From NCBI GenBank assembly GCA_049600855.1, contig JBMYQA010000334.1:1-6228 (forward strand): a DNA stretch of 6,228 nt, read 5' to 3'. Of this stretch, positions 5,308 to 6,228 are shown piece by piece. This DNA is from JBMYQA01 sp049600855 (GTDB taxonomy: Bacteria > Bacteroidota > Bacteroidia > Cytophagales > Flammeovirgaceae). Every line of letters begins with the position of its first letter. Positions within the stretch are counted from its first letter, which is position 1. The notes under the pieces were generated by a model that was given only the letters and a program-made list of their open reading frames with translations, had not been told where the DNA came from and searched no databases. Position numbers and translations under genes: made by a program.

Positions 5308-6228
5308 TCATCCTTTCTTTCGGTACTTATCGTAAGCCTTCTTACGCCCAAAGAAGTGTACCCATTGAATAAAGTTAAATTCGAGGTGATCGAACATCAT
5401 TTTTTCCCCAGCAACTTCCAAATGCAAGTTAGGAATCCAGCGCAAATTGGTACGAAGTAAATTAATATCCGTTTCGGTTACCCGAATGTCCCAACCCAAC
5501 ACAAAGCCTACTGCGGGTTTCGTTTCGGTGTATGCATTTCCATTCACAGTTAAGTGAAGTCGCTCCACCGAAGCCGTAACTCCAGCAAATGGTGCAAACC
5601 CTAACCAATTGAATAAGTAACGATAGCCTTCTAGCATAAACGAGTGGCGATTAATTTTTAACTTATCGTCAAAGCCTTTAAACTGATCACTCATGGTTCT
5701 GTAAGCTAAACCAACGTTGGTCTTTACAGGATGGAAATACCTTCCAAACGTAATGTCGGGCATAAATCCACCCGAAAAGTCTTGGTACAAATGGGGGAAA
5801 TTTGCTTGCAAATACGGTGATTTGGAGAGTTGTAAGCCAGCAGAGGGGCCAATTCCTACATACCAAGCAGACAATCTGTTCTCTTTTGTTAAAATATGGT
5901 GCTTGGCATTAAATTGATTAATTGCTTTTGGATTTCTTGCATGACGATCGGCATCCCAATACTTTAACACACTGATGTTAAATGAAAGTGGATTGAATTC
6001 AATTTGCCCAACCTGATTTGGCCCAATGTAATGATTAATACGTTGCTTCGATTGATAGTAGGTCGAAGCACTAATCAGGTATTTCTTTGTGGTATAGGTT
6101 AAACCTGCTTGCAATGGAACAATCATTTTATCATAAGTAGGTGCCCGTTCCGCATAATTCTCCCCCACTCCTTCTTGCCTGAAGGTGAGTCCTCGAAAAC
6201 TAATTCCCACAAACGGGCTTATTCGGTT
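5308..6228 (-). CDS. Probable outer-membrane beta-barrel protein (5' end outside window)
   Basis: The frame is open to the right edge (codons N-R-I-S-P-F precede the GTG at 6210), and ISPFVGISFRG reads as one continuous beta-strand. The GTG is therefore unlikely to be the start and the N-terminus lies outside. The 306 visible residues show many short amphipathic segments with alternating hydrophobic and aromatic residues joined by Gly/Asn/Asp turns: VPLQAGLTYTTKKYLISAST, SAWYVGIGPSAGLQL, KTNVGLAYRT, LGFAPFAGVTASVE, VGFVLGWDIR. This is typical of Bacteroidota outer-membrane barrels. The last strand-like segment (LEFNFIQWVHFF) is followed by a basic tail (GRKKAYDKYRKKG) instead of the usual terminal aromatic residue. 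I do not recognise a named family, and no catalytic motif is visible. It is upstream of bipA in the same direction with no clear terminator between them, so some read-through is possible. Confidence 0.65.
   Translation of the reverse strand, partial: NRISPFVGISFRGLTFRQEGVGENYAERAPTYDKMIVPLQAGLTYTTKKYLISASTYYQSKQRINHYIGPNQVGQIEFNPLSFNISVLKYWDADRHARNPKAINQFNAKHHILTKENRLSAWYVGIGPSAGLQLSKSPYLQANFPHLYQDFSGGFMPDITFGRYFHPVKTNVGLAYRTMSDQFKGFDDKLKINRHSFMLEGYRYLFNWLGFAPFAGVTASVERLHLTVNGNAYTETKPAVGFVLGWDIRVTETDINLLRTNLRWIPNLHLEVAGEKMMFDHLEFNFIQWVHFFGRKKAYDKYRKKG

Noticed and set aside
6208..6210. GTG at 6210 as the start of the beta-barrel gene
   Set aside because: The frame stays open to the right edge, and the codons before the GTG continue the same beta-strand pattern; no signal peptide follows the GTG.

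Overview
This 6.2 kb window looks like chromosomal DNA from a Bacteroidota species, most likely of the Cytophagales type. The evidence is moderately AT-rich DNA, starts without Shine-Dalgarno sequences but with A/T-rich leaders, two matches to the Bacteroidota -7 promoter box (TAnnTTTG), and protein families common in that phylum. The phylum call is an inference from these signs; no rRNA or tRNA gene is present to fix it.

Layout from left to right: (1) the C-terminal part of an M61-family metallopeptidase with a PDZ-like domain on the + strand, cut by the left edge (2-1018). (2) A structured 264-bp gap ending in a strong hairpin terminator. It lies between this gene and a convergent 84-residue orphan gene on the - strand (1283-1537). 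(3) A small two-helix membrane protein of the DUF2892/YgaP-like type, - strand (1648-1899). (4) A lipoprotein on the - strand that joins a class-I-like cytochrome c domain to a Tll0287-like (DUF3365) heme domain (2073-3038). (5) A 313-bp regulatory gap with a terminator, a long inverted repeat, a Crp-type palindrome, a -7 box and a leader hairpin. (6) The ribosome-associated GTPase gene bipA/typA, complete, - strand (3352-5163). (7) A probable outer-membrane beta-barrel protein on the - strand, cut by the right edge (5308-6228).

The genes do not form one obvious pathway. bipA has its own promoter and terminator and reads as a housekeeping gene. The cytochrome lipoprotein and the DUF2892 protein may be a small envelope or redox group, with the cytochrome gene possibly controlled by a Crp/Fnr-family activator. 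The M61 peptidase and the beta-barrel protein are envelope proteins at the two edges and belong to neighbouring units.

No mobile element, CRISPR array, tRNA, rRNA or toxin-antitoxin pair was seen. I found no convincing new multi-gene system. The most interesting material is regulatory: a perfect TGTGA-N6-TCACA site placed about 40 bp upstream of the predicted cytochrome transcription start, and a bipA 3' region whose segments could fold in mutually exclusive ways around the terminator.
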